From: Rhodospirillaceae bacterium
GTDB taxonomy: Bacteria > Pseudomonadota > Alphaproteobacteria > JAEUKQ01
Length of the DNA stretch: 64,000 nt
NCBI GenBank assembly: GCA_016722635.1
Contig: JADKIX010000003.1
Coordinates: forward strand, 186,001 to 250,000
Direction of reading: 5' to 3'
The position numbers were made by a program, and so were the translations under genes. The notes below the pieces were generated by a model. It worked only from the letters and a program-made list of their open reading frames with translations. It did no database searches and was not told the origin of the DNA. Shown piece after piece: positions 49,428-58,055 of this stretch (the stretch's first letter is position 1; each line of letters opens with the position of its first letter).

Positions 49428-50528
49428 TTATTCACCATCACCACCGGCAGCCGCCCCATCGATTAAAGCACCCGCAAGAACGCCGGTATTTTGTCTAATG
49501 GCCTGTTCGATTGCTTGAGCGACCTCGGGATGGGTGCGTAAAAATTGTTTGGCATTTTCACGACCCTGGCCAATACGTTGGGTTTTATAAGAAAACCAAG
49601 TGCCTGATTTTTCTACCACTTGCGCGGCGACACCCAAATCCACTAATTCACCCATTTTTGACACTCCCTCACCGTACATGATATCAAAATCCACTACACG
49701 GAAAGGGGGGGCAAGCTTATTTTTTACCACTTTGACTCGGGTTTGGTTGCCAACCACCGTATCTTTATCTTTAATGGATCCAATACGCCTAATGTCTAAC
49801 CTTATCGAGGCATAAAATTTCAGGGCATTCCCACCTGTGGTCGTTTCCGGATTTCCAAACATAACCCCAATTTTCATGCGGATTTGATTGATAAAAATTA
49901 CCATGCAACGCGAGCGGGAAATGGATGATGTTAGTTTTCGTAAAGCTTGGCTCATTAACCGCGCTTGCAACCCCATGTGGGAATCCCCCATCTCACCTTC
50001 TAATTCTGCCTTTGGTACAAGGGCCGCAACGCTGTCGACAACCAACACATCAATTGCACCAGATCGTACCAGGGTATCAACGATTTCTAAGGCTTGCTCG
50101 CCAGCATCTGGTTGGGATATCAATAACTCCCTTATATTAACACCCAGTTTCTGGGCATATGAAGGATCCAAGGCATGCTCCGCATCAATAAAAGCACAAG
50201 CCCCACCAACTTTCTGGGCTTCTGCAATCACATGCAAAGCCAATGTCGTTTTCCCAGAGCTTTCCGGGCCATAAATTTCAATAATACGCCCACGCGGCAT
50301 ACCCCCAATACCTAAAGCGATATCAAGGCCCAAAGAACCGCTTGAAATAACTTCAGTTTCCACAATTTTACCATTTTGGCCCAATCGCATAATTGAACCC
50401 TTGCCAAACGCCCTTTCAATCTGGCTTAAAGCCGCATCAAGAGCCTTGGTTTTATCAGACGCATCGCGATCAACGGCCTTGGTTTTATCACCTGTATCGC
50501 GATCAGCGGAACGAGCTGGGCTGGACAT
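49428..50528 (-). CDS. recA: Recombinase RecA
   Basis: 366 residues. The core is highly conserved: Walker A GPESSGKTTL, LIDE-like AFIDAEHALDPSYA, and loop regions QALRKLTSS and NQIRMKIGVMFGNPETTTGG. RecA forms filaments on single-stranded DNA for strand exchange and SOS induction. The N-terminus is lengthened by a duplicated 11-residue unit (DRDTGDKTKAV / DRDASDKTKAL) before the usual DAALSQIERAFGKGS. I saw no GTTC-N7-GTTC alphaproteobacterial SOS box in the 86 bp upstream. The start is ATG 50528. Confidence 0.98.
   Translation of the reverse strand: MSSPARSADRDTGDKTKAVDRDASDKTKALDAALSQIERAFGKGSIMRLGQNGKIVETEVISSGSLGLDIALGIGGMPRGRIIEIYGPESSGKTTLALHVIAEAQKVGGACAFIDAEHALDPSYAQKLGVNIRELLISQPDAGEQALEIVDTLVRSGAIDVLVVDSVAALVPKAELEGEMGDSHMGLQARLMSQALRKLTSSISRSRCMVIFINQIRMKIGVMFGNPETTTGGNALKFYASIRLDIRRIGSIKDKDTVVGNQTRVKVVKNKLAPPFRVVDFDIMYGEGVSKMGELVDLGVAAQVVEKSGTWFSYKTQRIGQGRENAKQFLRTHPEVAQAIEQAIRQNTGVLAGALIDGAAAGGDGE
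50441..50506 (-). repeat. Two tandem 33-bp copies inside recA
   Basis: Two adjacent 33-base units differ at only a few bases and encode DRDTGDKTKAV and DRDASDKTKAL. The frame is kept. The unit appears to derive from the normal DKTKAL-D start of RecA. Confidence 0.85.
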
Positions 50529-50614
50529 AGAAATGCTTCCCTTTTTATAATGAAATCCTACATTTTTTTATGTATTATCACTCTATATTGTTTGTCCATC
50601 CTTGCAAGTGAAAT

Positions 50615-52702
50615 TTAACGTTTTGTCTTTAACACATTTTGGACTTTTTCGGCCAATTGCTTCAGGCTAAACGGTTTTGGAAGAAACTGGATACCTTGAT
50701 CATTTTGTAATCTTTGACGAAATGAATCTTCCGCATAACCAGATATAAAGATAACTTTGAGATCCGGGATAATTTTATGTGCTTCTCTAATCAAGGTAGG
50801 ACCATCCATTTGTGGCATCATGACATCGCTTACAAGTAAATCAATGGGCGCTACTTGTTGTTTAATAATTTCTAAAGCGGCTTCCCCGCTTCTAGCCTCA
50901 ATAACCTGGTATCCTTTGTTTCTTAAAGCACGGGCGCTAAAAATTCTGACAGCGTCTTCATCTTCAACAAGTAAAATGTTTCCAACCCCTGTTAAATCCT
51001 CAATCTTGCTGGCTGCCAAATCGTTATCGTTGATTTCTTTTATATTTTGTTCTGCCTGATATTTTGGCAAATAAATATAAAATACAGTTCCCTTACCTAA
51101 GGCGCTTTCAACGAAAATATACCCTTTTGTTTGTTTAATAATACCATAAACCGTCGATAGCCCAAGACCCGTACCCTTGCCGATTTCCTTTGTAGAAAAA
51201 AATGGGTCGAAAATACGGTCCATAATTTCAGATGATATGCCGGTACCATTATCTTCAATGCTAAGCAAAACGTAATCTCCACTAGGGATCGTTTCATTGT
51301 TCACATTTATTTCGTGATCTAACGTTCGATTTTGGGTAGTGATTAATAACTTGCCGCCAGATGGCATGGCATCACGGGCATTAACTGCTAAATTAATAAT
51401 GACTTGCTCCAACTGCGTGGGATCTGCCTTTATAGAGAAAAGATTTTGTCCGTGAATAATATCCAATTCCACATTTGCACCGATTAACCTTTTGAGCAAA
51501 TGTGATAGTTCTGCAAGCAAATCCGTCAGGACTAAAACCTTTGGTTGTAAATTCTGCTGCCTTGAAAAGGCTAATAATTGCCTAACCAGATTAGCTGCAC
51601 GATGCGAATTTTGTTTAATTTGCATAATATCTGCAAATGATTGATCGCCCGGCCGGTGACGAATTAACAACAAATCACAAAATCCTATCATGGCGGTTAA
51701 CAAGTTATTAAAGTCATGAGCGATTCCACCTGCAAGCTGCCCGATTGCCTGCATTTTTTGGGACTGATTGACTTGGCTTTCCAACCGCCGTTGCAAGGTA
51801 ATATCTAAAGCATAAAGAATAACAAAATTAAACCAAGGCCATGGTTGCAAGATCAGTTGACTAGTTTGCCCTTTATTCGTCTTCCATTTGGTTTCGGCAA
51901 TGTATTGGGTCTGGTGATTATTTAGGGCTTCTTGAAAATTCTTTTCAATTTGCCGTTCATCTTCAAAAATTGAAAGATCACCTAAGGCTTTTTCTTCAAG
52001 TGAAGTTGCTGTTCTATATATCTGTTGTTCCAATTTTTGATTGGCCTGAACAAATTGTGCTTGCTCGCTTAAAACCCCTACCCCAATTGGCAACTCCTGA
52101 ATAAACTTTAATAATTCTTGCTGAAAATAGTTGAATTGTTCTGCCTCAACACCTTGAAAAACTAATAAATTGAACTTTGCGTTCTGTTGATTGAAGACAT
52201 CTGCGGGGGCATGCAAAGCGATAATCGTTATTTTTTGCTGCTTGTCATTTAATAGATTAATAAAAATTGGAGTATTAGAATGATTATTCAAATAAGGAAG
52301 CAGGATAATTTCTAAAGGTTGCTGAAATAAATATTTATTGAATTGCAGCTTTTCATCCACCTGAATAATCTTCCGCTGCAGTAAATCCACTTCAATCCAA
52401 AAGGAAGAAAATACTTTCGATTGCGCTTTTTCTCTTTCAGCCATTGGTAATAAGGGTTTTACAAGGATAGACTTGACAGACTTTACCGTAAACTCTTGGG
52501 ATGTATTAGCAAACCCTGAATTGATAGAAGTTTTTTTCTTAGACGCGACGATCGCTTGATAATTAAGGCCTTTCAAAATATTATTAAGGGTTATCATCCA
52601 GGATTTTAATTCGAACCGCGTGCGGAGGCCGTAACCTGCCCAAAATGCGCCGAAAAATAGACCTATTATTCCCGCAATAAAAAACCCGTCAACCGCTATC
52701 AT
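50615..52702 (-). CDS. cckA: Hybrid histidine kinase CckA
   Basis: 695 residues. One clear N-terminal membrane segment (about residues 6-24), a long PAS-like region (about 90-300), then HisKA with H329 in GGIAHDFNNLL. A HATPase domain follows (NLAVNARDAMPSGG, DNGTGI, GKGTGLGLS), and a C-terminal receiver carries the acceptor Asp in DLLVSDVMMPQMDG. The IAHDFNNLL box and domain order match CckA, which phosphorylates ChpT and through it CtrA and CpdR. Caulobacter CckA has two membrane helices; here only one is obvious. Partners ctrA and chpT are not in the window. Confidence 0.9.
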   Translation of the reverse strand: MIAVDGFFIAGIIGLFFGAFWAGYGLRTRFELKSWMITLNNILKGLNYQAIVASKKKTSINSGFANTSQEFTVKSVKSILVKPLLPMAEREKAQSKVFSSFWIEVDLLQRKIIQVDEKLQFNKYLFQQPLEIILLPYLNNHSNTPIFINLLNDKQQKITIIALHAPADVFNQQNAKFNLLVFQGVEAEQFNYFQQELLKFIQELPIGVGVLSEQAQFVQANQKLEQQIYRTATSLEEKALGDLSIFEDERQIEKNFQEALNNHQTQYIAETKWKTNKGQTSQLILQPWPWFNFVILYALDITLQRRLESQVNQSQKMQAIGQLAGGIAHDFNNLLTAMIGFCDLLLIRHRPGDQSFADIMQIKQNSHRAANLVRQLLAFSRQQNLQPKVLVLTDLLAELSHLLKRLIGANVELDIIHGQNLFSIKADPTQLEQVIINLAVNARDAMPSGGKLLITTQNRTLDHEINVNNETIPSGDYVLLSIEDNGTGISSEIMDRIFDPFFSTKEIGKGTGLGLSTVYGIIKQTKGYIFVESALGKGTVFYIYLPKYQAEQNIKEINDNDLAASKIEDLTGVGNILLVEDEDAVRIFSARALRNKGYQVIEARSGEAALEIIKQQVAPIDLLVSDVMMPQMDGPTLIREAHKIIPDLKVIFISGYAEDSFRQRLQNDQGIQFLPKPFSLKQLAEKVQNVLKTKR

Positions 52703-52817
52703 GATGGATCACACCCTATAAAACTCTGCTTTAATAAAATTATCTTTTCTTTTGCCACGGAATTAGTAGGATATTAGGGCAATACATCATAAATTCCTAT
52801 CATTTTTTTGATCAATC

Positions 52818-54044
52818 ATGGCCTTGGATCACCTACCAATTGAGTTATCTTCACGGTTAAATAATGTCAAACCTTCACCGACCTTAGCTATTGCCCAACA
52901 AGCGATGGCTTTGCAAGCGGCGGGAGTGAAAATATTAAATTTAAGCACCGGCGAACCCGACTTTGATACGCCCGATTTTATCAAAGAAGCTGCCATGACG
53001 GCAATCAGGCAAGGACAAACAAAATATACGGCTGTCGATGGTACACCCGCTTTGAAATCCGCCATCGCTGCAAAATTTAAGCGCGAAAATGGCTTGGTAT
53101 ATCAAAACAATCAAATATCCGTGGGAACTGGCGGCAAACAAATTATTTATAACGCCTTCATGGCTACCATTAATCCAGGTGATCAGGTTATCATCCCTAG
53201 CCCCTACTGGGTTTCTTACCCAGATATGGTTAGGTTAGCTGAGGGGGTGCCCGTATTCTTAGAAACCAATTCTTTTAAACATTTCAAGATAACCCCTCAA
53301 CAATTGGATCAGGCTATCACTTCAAAAACCAAATGGCTGATTTTGAATAGTCCTTGCAATCCCTCAGGCACCCTTTATAACCGCCAAGAACTTAAAGAAA
53401 TTGCTGACATATTATTAACTAAAAAGAATCGGCATGTTCATGTTTTATCCGATGATATCTATGAACATCTCATTTACAATGACCAACCTTTCCTAACCAT
53501 CGCGCAAATTGCGCCTGATCTTTATCACCGCACCCTAACAATGAACGGTGTCAGCAAAACCTATTGCATGACAGGTTGGCGCATTGGCTATGCAGGCGGC
53601 CAAACAGCTTTGATCCAAGCAATGGCCATGATCCAATCGCAAAGCACATCAAACCCTTCCTCTATCAGTCAAGCGGCAGCGGTGGCTGCCTTGAATGGGC
53701 CACAAGATTTTATTAAGCCATTTCGGCAAACTTTTAAAAAACGCCGGGATTTTGTGGCAGATAAAATTAATAAAACACCTGGATTATCTTGTTTAACCCC
53801 TGATGGCGCCTTTTACGTATACGTATCTTGCCAGGGATTAATTGGTAAAAAATTTAAAGGAAATTATTTGATCACCAATGATAGTGATCTGGCTTCCTTA
53901 TTTCTAGCTCATGCTCGCGTTGCCGTTGTGCCCGGCGCAGCATTCGGCCTAAGCCCTTATTTTCGTATTTCTTACGCCACCTCAGATACTGCATTAGCTG
54001 AGGCCTGTGAAAAAATTACCCAATTCTGTTCGCAGTGCGAATGA
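52818..54044 (+). CDS. aspC: Class I aspartate aminotransferase
   Basis: A 408-residue PLP enzyme of the Ib subgroup. The sequence LNLSTGEPDFDTPDFIKEAA, the substrate-site YTAVDGTPALK, NSPCNPSGTLY, and the PLP lysine in NGVSKTYCMTGWRIGY are all present. It transfers the amino group between aspartate and 2-oxoglutarate; members of this subgroup may also accept prephenate or aromatic acids, so the substrate is likely but not certain. It begins at ATG 52818, is divergent from cckA and convergent with znuB. Confidence 0.92.
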   Translation: MALDHLPIELSSRLNNVKPSPTLAIAQQAMALQAAGVKILNLSTGEPDFDTPDFIKEAAMTAIRQGQTKYTAVDGTPALKSAIAAKFKRENGLVYQNNQISVGTGGKQIIYNAFMATINPGDQVIIPSPYWVSYPDMVRLAEGVPVFLETNSFKHFKITPQQLDQAITSKTKWLILNSPCNPSGTLYNRQELKEIADILLTKKNRHVHVLSDDIYEHLIYNDQPFLTIAQIAPDLYHRTLTMNGVSKTYCMTGWRIGYAGGQTALIQAMAMIQSQSTSNPSSISQAAAVAALNGPQDFIKPFRQTFKKRRDFVADKINKTPGLSCLTPDGAFYVYVSCQGLIGKKFKGNYLITNDSDLASLFLAHARVAVVPGAAFGLSPYFRISYATSDTALAEACEKITQFCSQCE

Positions 54045-54050
54045 GTAGAA

Positions 54051-54854
54051 TTACTGCAACCCCTTTATTTTTCTGATAGCCACAGCCGTAAGTAAAATAG
54101 CCGCGGCCGCTAAAATAATGGTTGGGCCAGCAGGGGTATCGTAATAAAATGTTAACAACAACCCACCTGTCACCGCCAAACTACCTATAAAAGAAGCCAT
54201 CAAGGCCATCTTAATAGGAGAAGAGCTAAACAATCTTGCAACTGTTGCAGGGATTAACAATAAAGCGATAACTAATAAAACACCGATAATTTTAACAGAT
54301 AAGGCAATACCGCATGCCAAAAATAACAAAAACCATATATTGGTTCGGAATACAGAAATACCGCTAGTCAAGGCTATTTCCGGGTGAAGCGTTACCATGA
54401 TAAAACGTTTCCAACAAAATAGTACCCCCATCACGACCAATAAGCTTGAAACAGCAGTACTGAGGACGTCGCCCCAAGAAACGGTTAGAATTTCACCAAA
54501 TAAAATATTTTGTAAATCTGCCCCATACTGTCGATAATTGGTGACACTAAAAATTACAATTCCTGCTGCCAGACAAATATGACTTATGACCCCCAGGATT
54601 GTATCTAGCGGAAAATTTTCCAGCCGTTCTAAGATTGCTAAGACAACCACGATAACCACTAAAACGATGCCTATGCCTACATATAAATTTTGCTGTATCA
54701 TCACAGCCAAAGCTATGCCCAGCAACGTGGCATGCGAAAGCGTTTCCCCAAAATACGACATGCGCCGCCATATAACAAAGCAACCCATCGGACCCGCCAT
54801 GAGGGCGATGGCAATTCCACACAGCAACGCCCGCATAAAAAAATCGCCTACCAT
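54051..54854 (-). CDS. znuB: Zinc ABC transporter permease ZnuB
   Basis: A 267-residue ABC-3 family permease with about eight hydrophobic helices. The conserved opening GPMGCFVIWRRMSYFGETLSH and the late IGVLLVIALLLIPATVARL are typical of ZnuB. It forms the membrane channel for zinc import with ZnuC and ZnuA. It lies 21 bp after znuC, last in the unit zur-znuC-znuB. Confidence 0.95.
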   Translation of the reverse strand: MVGDFFMRALLCGIAIALMAGPMGCFVIWRRMSYFGETLSHATLLGIALAVMIQQNLYVGIGIVLVVIVVVLAILERLENFPLDTILGVISHICLAAGIVIFSVTNYRQYGADLQNILFGEILTVSWGDVLSTAVSSLLVVMGVLFCWKRFIMVTLHPEIALTSGISVFRTNIWFLLFLACGIALSVKIIGVLLVIALLLIPATVARLFSSSPIKMALMASFIGSLAVTGGLLLTFYYDTPAGPTIILAAAAILLTAVAIRKIKGLQ

Positions 54855-54875
54855 ACGCCTGTCCTAAAATATTTG

Positions 54876-55622
54876 TTATTGATGATGATGGTCATGGTGA
54901 TGTTCATAAAAACCCATTTTTTGTTGCCAAGAAGTGCCAAATAAATTTTGAAAATCCTCATGTTGGCGAACAATCGTGGGGTGACCAAAGCAGCAAATAT
55001 GTCGATTAAGGCAGATAATTTGATCTGAACTGGCCATAACCCAGTGTAAATCATGCGATACCAAAATAATCGCACAACCAAATTCATGGCGAATGCCCTC
55101 AAGCCAGTCATAAAATTCAGCTTGACCTTGTATATCTAAATTAGCGGTTGGTTCATCAAGGATAAGGATATCTGGTTTATTCATTAAGGCACGAGCCAAA
55201 AGAACCCGTTGTTTTTCCCCGCCTGAGAGATAACGCATCTGCTTTGGTAATAGTTCTTCGATCTTCATAAAATTGATGAGCGAAGCAAAATTGTAAAAAG
55301 GATCAGCAGAATAATATAAATTCAAAAAATATCTGACGGAAATCGGCATGAAAGGGCTGATCGAAAAATGCTGGGGCATGTATCCTAATTTTAAATTTTT
55401 AGGTTGGTGGATATATCCTTTATCGGGCTTTAAAATATTTAAGAACAACTTGATCAAGGTTGATTTTCCAGCCCCATTTGGGCCAATAATGGTGGTAATC
55501 TGACCTTTTTCAATTGTGAGGTTAATATTTTCTAAAATCACTTGATTTTGCCTAGAATACTGAACATCAGTAGCGCTTAATAGGGGGATAGACAATTCAT
55601 CTTTTACTGACATGAAACGCAT
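54876..55622 (-). CDS. znuC: Zinc ABC transporter ATPase ZnuC
   Basis: A 248-residue ATPase: Walker A GPNGAGKSTL, Q-loop GYMPQHF, signature LSGGEKQRVLLARA, Walker B DILILDEPTANLD and the switch His in LVSHDLHW. The C-terminus ends in a His-rich stretch (EHHHDHHHQ), which may bind zinc. The start overlaps the end of zur by 19 bases (ATG at 55622 or 55613), so the two are coupled. Confidence 0.95.
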   Translation of the reverse strand: MRFMSVKDELSIPLLSATDVQYSRQNQVILENINLTIEKGQITTIIGPNGAGKSTLIKLFLNILKPDKGYIHQPKNLKLGYMPQHFSISPFMPISVRYFLNLYYSADPFYNFASLINFMKIEELLPKQMRYLSGGEKQRVLLARALMNKPDILILDEPTANLDIQGQAEFYDWLEGIRHEFGCAIILVSHDLHWVMASSDQIICLNRHICCFGHPTIVRQHEDFQNLFGTSWQQKMGFYEHHHDHHHQ

Positions 55623-56017
55623 AATCCTTCTATCTCAACCACCCACGATTCCACTTTAAAATCATCGTTTTGAGTAATTTTCTTACAAAAAGCAGCACTG
55701 TCAAAACTTAGTTTTTCCTGAACAGATCGGCATTTTTTACAAATAAGAAAGCATCCCGTGTGATTTCTTGTTGGTTCGATACATCCTATAAAAGCCTTCA
55801 AACTTTCTAATTTGTGGATTAAGCCACGTTTTTCTAAAAAATCCAAAGCTCTATAAACAGTTGGGGGTGCCGCATTCTTTTGAGTTTTTGCAAGCTCACT
55901 CAAAACCTCATAAGCAGTCACTGGCTTGTGGCTACCCCACACCATTTGTAGTATTCTTTGACGAAGCGGGGTTAATTGTTCACCTGCTGCATGGCAGATA
56001 TTTTCAGCTTGTAGCAA
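55604..56017 (-). CDS. zur: Zinc uptake regulator Zur (Fur family)
   Basis: A Fur-family repressor with the winged-helix segment QLTPLRQRILQMVWGSHKPV and PPTVYRALDFLEKRGL. The structural zinc site is made of CKKC and CVSC. When zinc is ample it binds the box upstream of znuA and blocks import. The TTG at 56017 gives 137 residues, but the frame stays open 14 codons further upstream to a stop at 56057-56059, and that stretch (EHNHLDCIAKA) looks like the usual Zur N-terminus. No ATG, GTG or TTG lies there, only an ATA, so the true start is unclear. The first gene of zur-znuC-znuB. Confidence 0.92.
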   Translation of the reverse strand: MLQAENICHAAGEQLTPLRQRILQMVWGSHKPVTAYEVLSELAKTQKNAAPPTVYRALDFLEKRGLIHKLESLKAFIGCIEPTRNHTGCFLICKKCRSVQEKLSFDSAAFCKKITQNDDFKVESWVVEIEGLCVSCQ

Positions 56018-56097
56018 GGCTTTGGCGATACAATCAAGGTGGTTATGTTCTATCTGTCACATATTGTTACACTTTTTATTGACTTCCAATTCGATAT

Positions 56098-56117
56098 TGT
56101 TACGTTATAACATAACA
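56098..56117. promoter_or_regulatory. Zur box between zur and znuA
   Basis: TGTTACGTTATAACATAACA is a 20-bp palindrome with only one mismatched pair, centred on GTTATAAC. It lies in the 164 bp between the divergent zur-znuCB and znuA units, the normal site for zinc-dependent repression by Zur. TTGACT (56079-56084) just upstream could be a -35 element of znuA. Confidence 0.8.
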
Positions 56118-56181
56118 TTACTATAGATATCAATAGTAAATTGTTTTTTGTCTTTATCTTACAGTCTGATTAGGAGCAAGG

Positions 56182-57200
56182 ATGGTTAAAAAGTTGGCAT
56201 TAAAATTTATTTTTACTATTTTTATAGGAATAGCGTTATTAAACAACCCAACTTACGGGCAAAATCCACCAAATGTAGTTATAAGTATTAAACCGATTCA
56301 TTCTTTAATTTCCTTCCTCATGCAGGGGATAAAAGAACCCCAGGTTATTGTTGACGGTTTTTTATCAGAACATGAATATTACCTAAAACCATCAGATATA
56401 CGGAAATTGGAGCAAGCCCAACTTGTTATCTGGGTAGGAAATACGATTGACCCATTTATGTATTCATACGTCAAAAATGCCCGCCATACACAAATCATCA
56501 TTAAAGTCCAAGATATCCCTGGCCTCAGTCTTTTTTCGTTACGTCAGGGAGGGGTTTGGGATCAACATGATCACTGCCAAGAAGATGATCATCATGCCGA
56601 TCATGCGGAAGAAATGGATCATCATGAGTTAGATGAAAACCATAATGATGCCTGTATTCATGATAATGAAGCCAAGAAACAATCGATGGACATCTTTGGC
56701 TTGATCCCCAAAACGCCAAAATAATTGCGACTTACATTAGCAATCAATTGGTAGTCATGGATCCCAAAAATCAATCCGTTTACACCAAGAATTTAGATAA
56801 ATTAAAAATCCGTTTGGATGCAATCGACCAAGTAATCACCAAAAATTTAGCACCCTACCAAGGCAAGCCTATTTTAGTTGCACATGACGCCTATCAATAT
56901 TTTGAAAAACGTTATCATTTAAGTGTGGTAGGTTCGGTAACCTTAACGCCAGGCGAAGCTTTGAGCATTAAACGTCTGCGCGACATTTTAGACAAAATTT
57001 CTGCTTACCCTCAAATATGTATTTTTCAAGAACCTCAATTCAATAATCAAAAATTAGCAGGAATTTTAAGCACCCCCAAAACCAATGTAAAGATTGGCAT
57101 GTTGGATCCAATCGGAGCCAATATTGATACTAGTCCAGAGTTGTACTTCAGTTTATTGAAAAATATTACGCAAGCAGTCATTGATTGTTGGCATCATTAA
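56182..57200 (+). pseudogene. znuA: Zinc-binding protein ZnuA, single frameshift
   Basis: Two frames together encode the periplasmic zinc receptor. The first (56182-56724) has a signal peptide, VVISIKPIHSLISFLMQGI, the zinc-site EHEYYLKPSD and a His/Asp-rich loop (HDHCQEDDHHADHAEE). The second, in frame through to 57200, continues with DGHLWLDPQNAKIIA, PILVAHDAYQYFEKRY and a normal C-terminus. One extra A in AAGAAAC (56674-56680) would join them as AKKTIDGHLWLDP. All zinc ligands are intact, so error or very recent mutation is likely. It is divergent from zur behind the Zur box. Confidence 0.88.
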
Positions 57201-57381
57201 AATATTCTTAATACCCACCAACCATTGTTAGTGGGTTCTTCGTTAATTATTCCTTGACTTTTTTTGCTTTTTAGTAGGTAAATCCTGCAGTTTGAAATGT
57301 TTCAAATTGCTAATCAGCGACGTTACCTTTGTCCATTAGCCTTACTGCCCCTTCGGGCTTAATTTATGTTATGGAATAAAA

Positions 57382-57804
57382 ATGATGACGGAAAGAACTT
57401 TATCAATTATAAAACCAGATGCAACCCGCCGTAATTTAACGGGAAAAATCAATGCGCGCTTTGAAGAAGCGGGGTTAAAAATCGTTGCTCAAAAACGTTT
57501 TTTGCTTAGCAAAAATCAAGCAGAGAAATTTTACGAAGCCCATCGCAGTCGGCCTTTTTTTAAAAGTTTAGTTGATTTTATGACCAGTGGCCCAGTTGTT
57601 CTGCAAGTTTTAGAAGGGTTAAATGCAGTTGCTTTAAACCGTAAGATTATGGGGGCTACCAATCCATCTCAAGCGGAGGCTGGCACCATCCGTAAAGATT
57701 TTGCCGAATCTATTGAGGCAAATTCAGTTCATGGATCAGATTCACTAGAGGCTGCCAAGCAAGAAATCGTCTTTTTCTTTAGTGGCACAGAAATTATTAG
57801 CTAA
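57382..57804 (+). CDS. ndk: Nucleoside diphosphate kinase
   Basis: A 140-residue NDK. The start TERTLSIIKPDATRRNLTGK and the catalytic histidine in EANSVHGSDS match the family closely. It transfers phosphate from ATP to other nucleoside diphosphates. ATGs at 57382 and 57385 are both possible. It ends before a strong rho-independent terminator. Confidence 0.98.
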   Translation: MMTERTLSIIKPDATRRNLTGKINARFEEAGLKIVAQKRFLLSKNQAEKFYEAHRSRPFFKSLVDFMTSGPVVLQVLEGLNAVALNRKIMGATNPSQAEAGTIRKDFAESIEANSVHGSDSLEAAKQEIVFFFSGTEIIS

Positions 57805-57826
57805 AAAATTAGCGCTTGAAATAAGC

Positions 57827-57857
57827 AAAAGGCCAATTTTTTATTTGGCCTTTTTTA
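57827..57857. terminator. Rho-independent terminator after ndk
   Basis: AAAGGCCAA pairs with TTGGCCTTT around an eight-base AT loop, then a T run follows on the plus strand. The minus strand also has a T stretch after the stem, so it can serve the convergent small gene too. Confidence 0.85.
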
Positions 57858-57868
57858 TTTCAGTACCG

Positions 57869-58024
57869 TTAATGAATAAGAAAAATACGCATTAAACCAA
57901 GCAGCACAATAACAACAGCCGCCACATACACACTAAATTTAGTAAAATTCTTCCACATTTGCTGTCTTTCCTGTAGAATATCTACCGCTGGTAACACCGT
58001 TTTTTTATTTGATGGAGAACCCAT
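57869..58024 (-). CDS. Small single-helix membrane protein, possibly aa3 oxidase subunit IV-like
   Basis: A 51-residue protein with a polar N-terminus (MGSPSNKKTVLPAVDILQER), then QQMWKNFTKFSVY and one transmembrane helix (VAAVVIVLLGLM). The layout, with a W-x-x-F-x-K pattern just before a single helix, is like the tiny aa3-type cytochrome c oxidase subunit IV of alphaproteobacteria, but the sequence is too short to be sure. It starts at ATG 58024 and ends 31 bp before gmk begins its own 3' region upstream; both are read leftwards. Confidence 0.55.
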   Translation of the reverse strand: MGSPSNKKTVLPAVDILQERQQMWKNFTKFSVYVAAVVIVLLGLMRIFLIH

Positions 58025-58055
58025 TATTCGCCCCTATGATTTCAAACGTAAAATT

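Noticed and set aside
56525..56719. His-rich minus-strand frame inside znuA
   Set aside because: It is antisense to the His/Asp-rich loop of ZnuA and has no support of its own.
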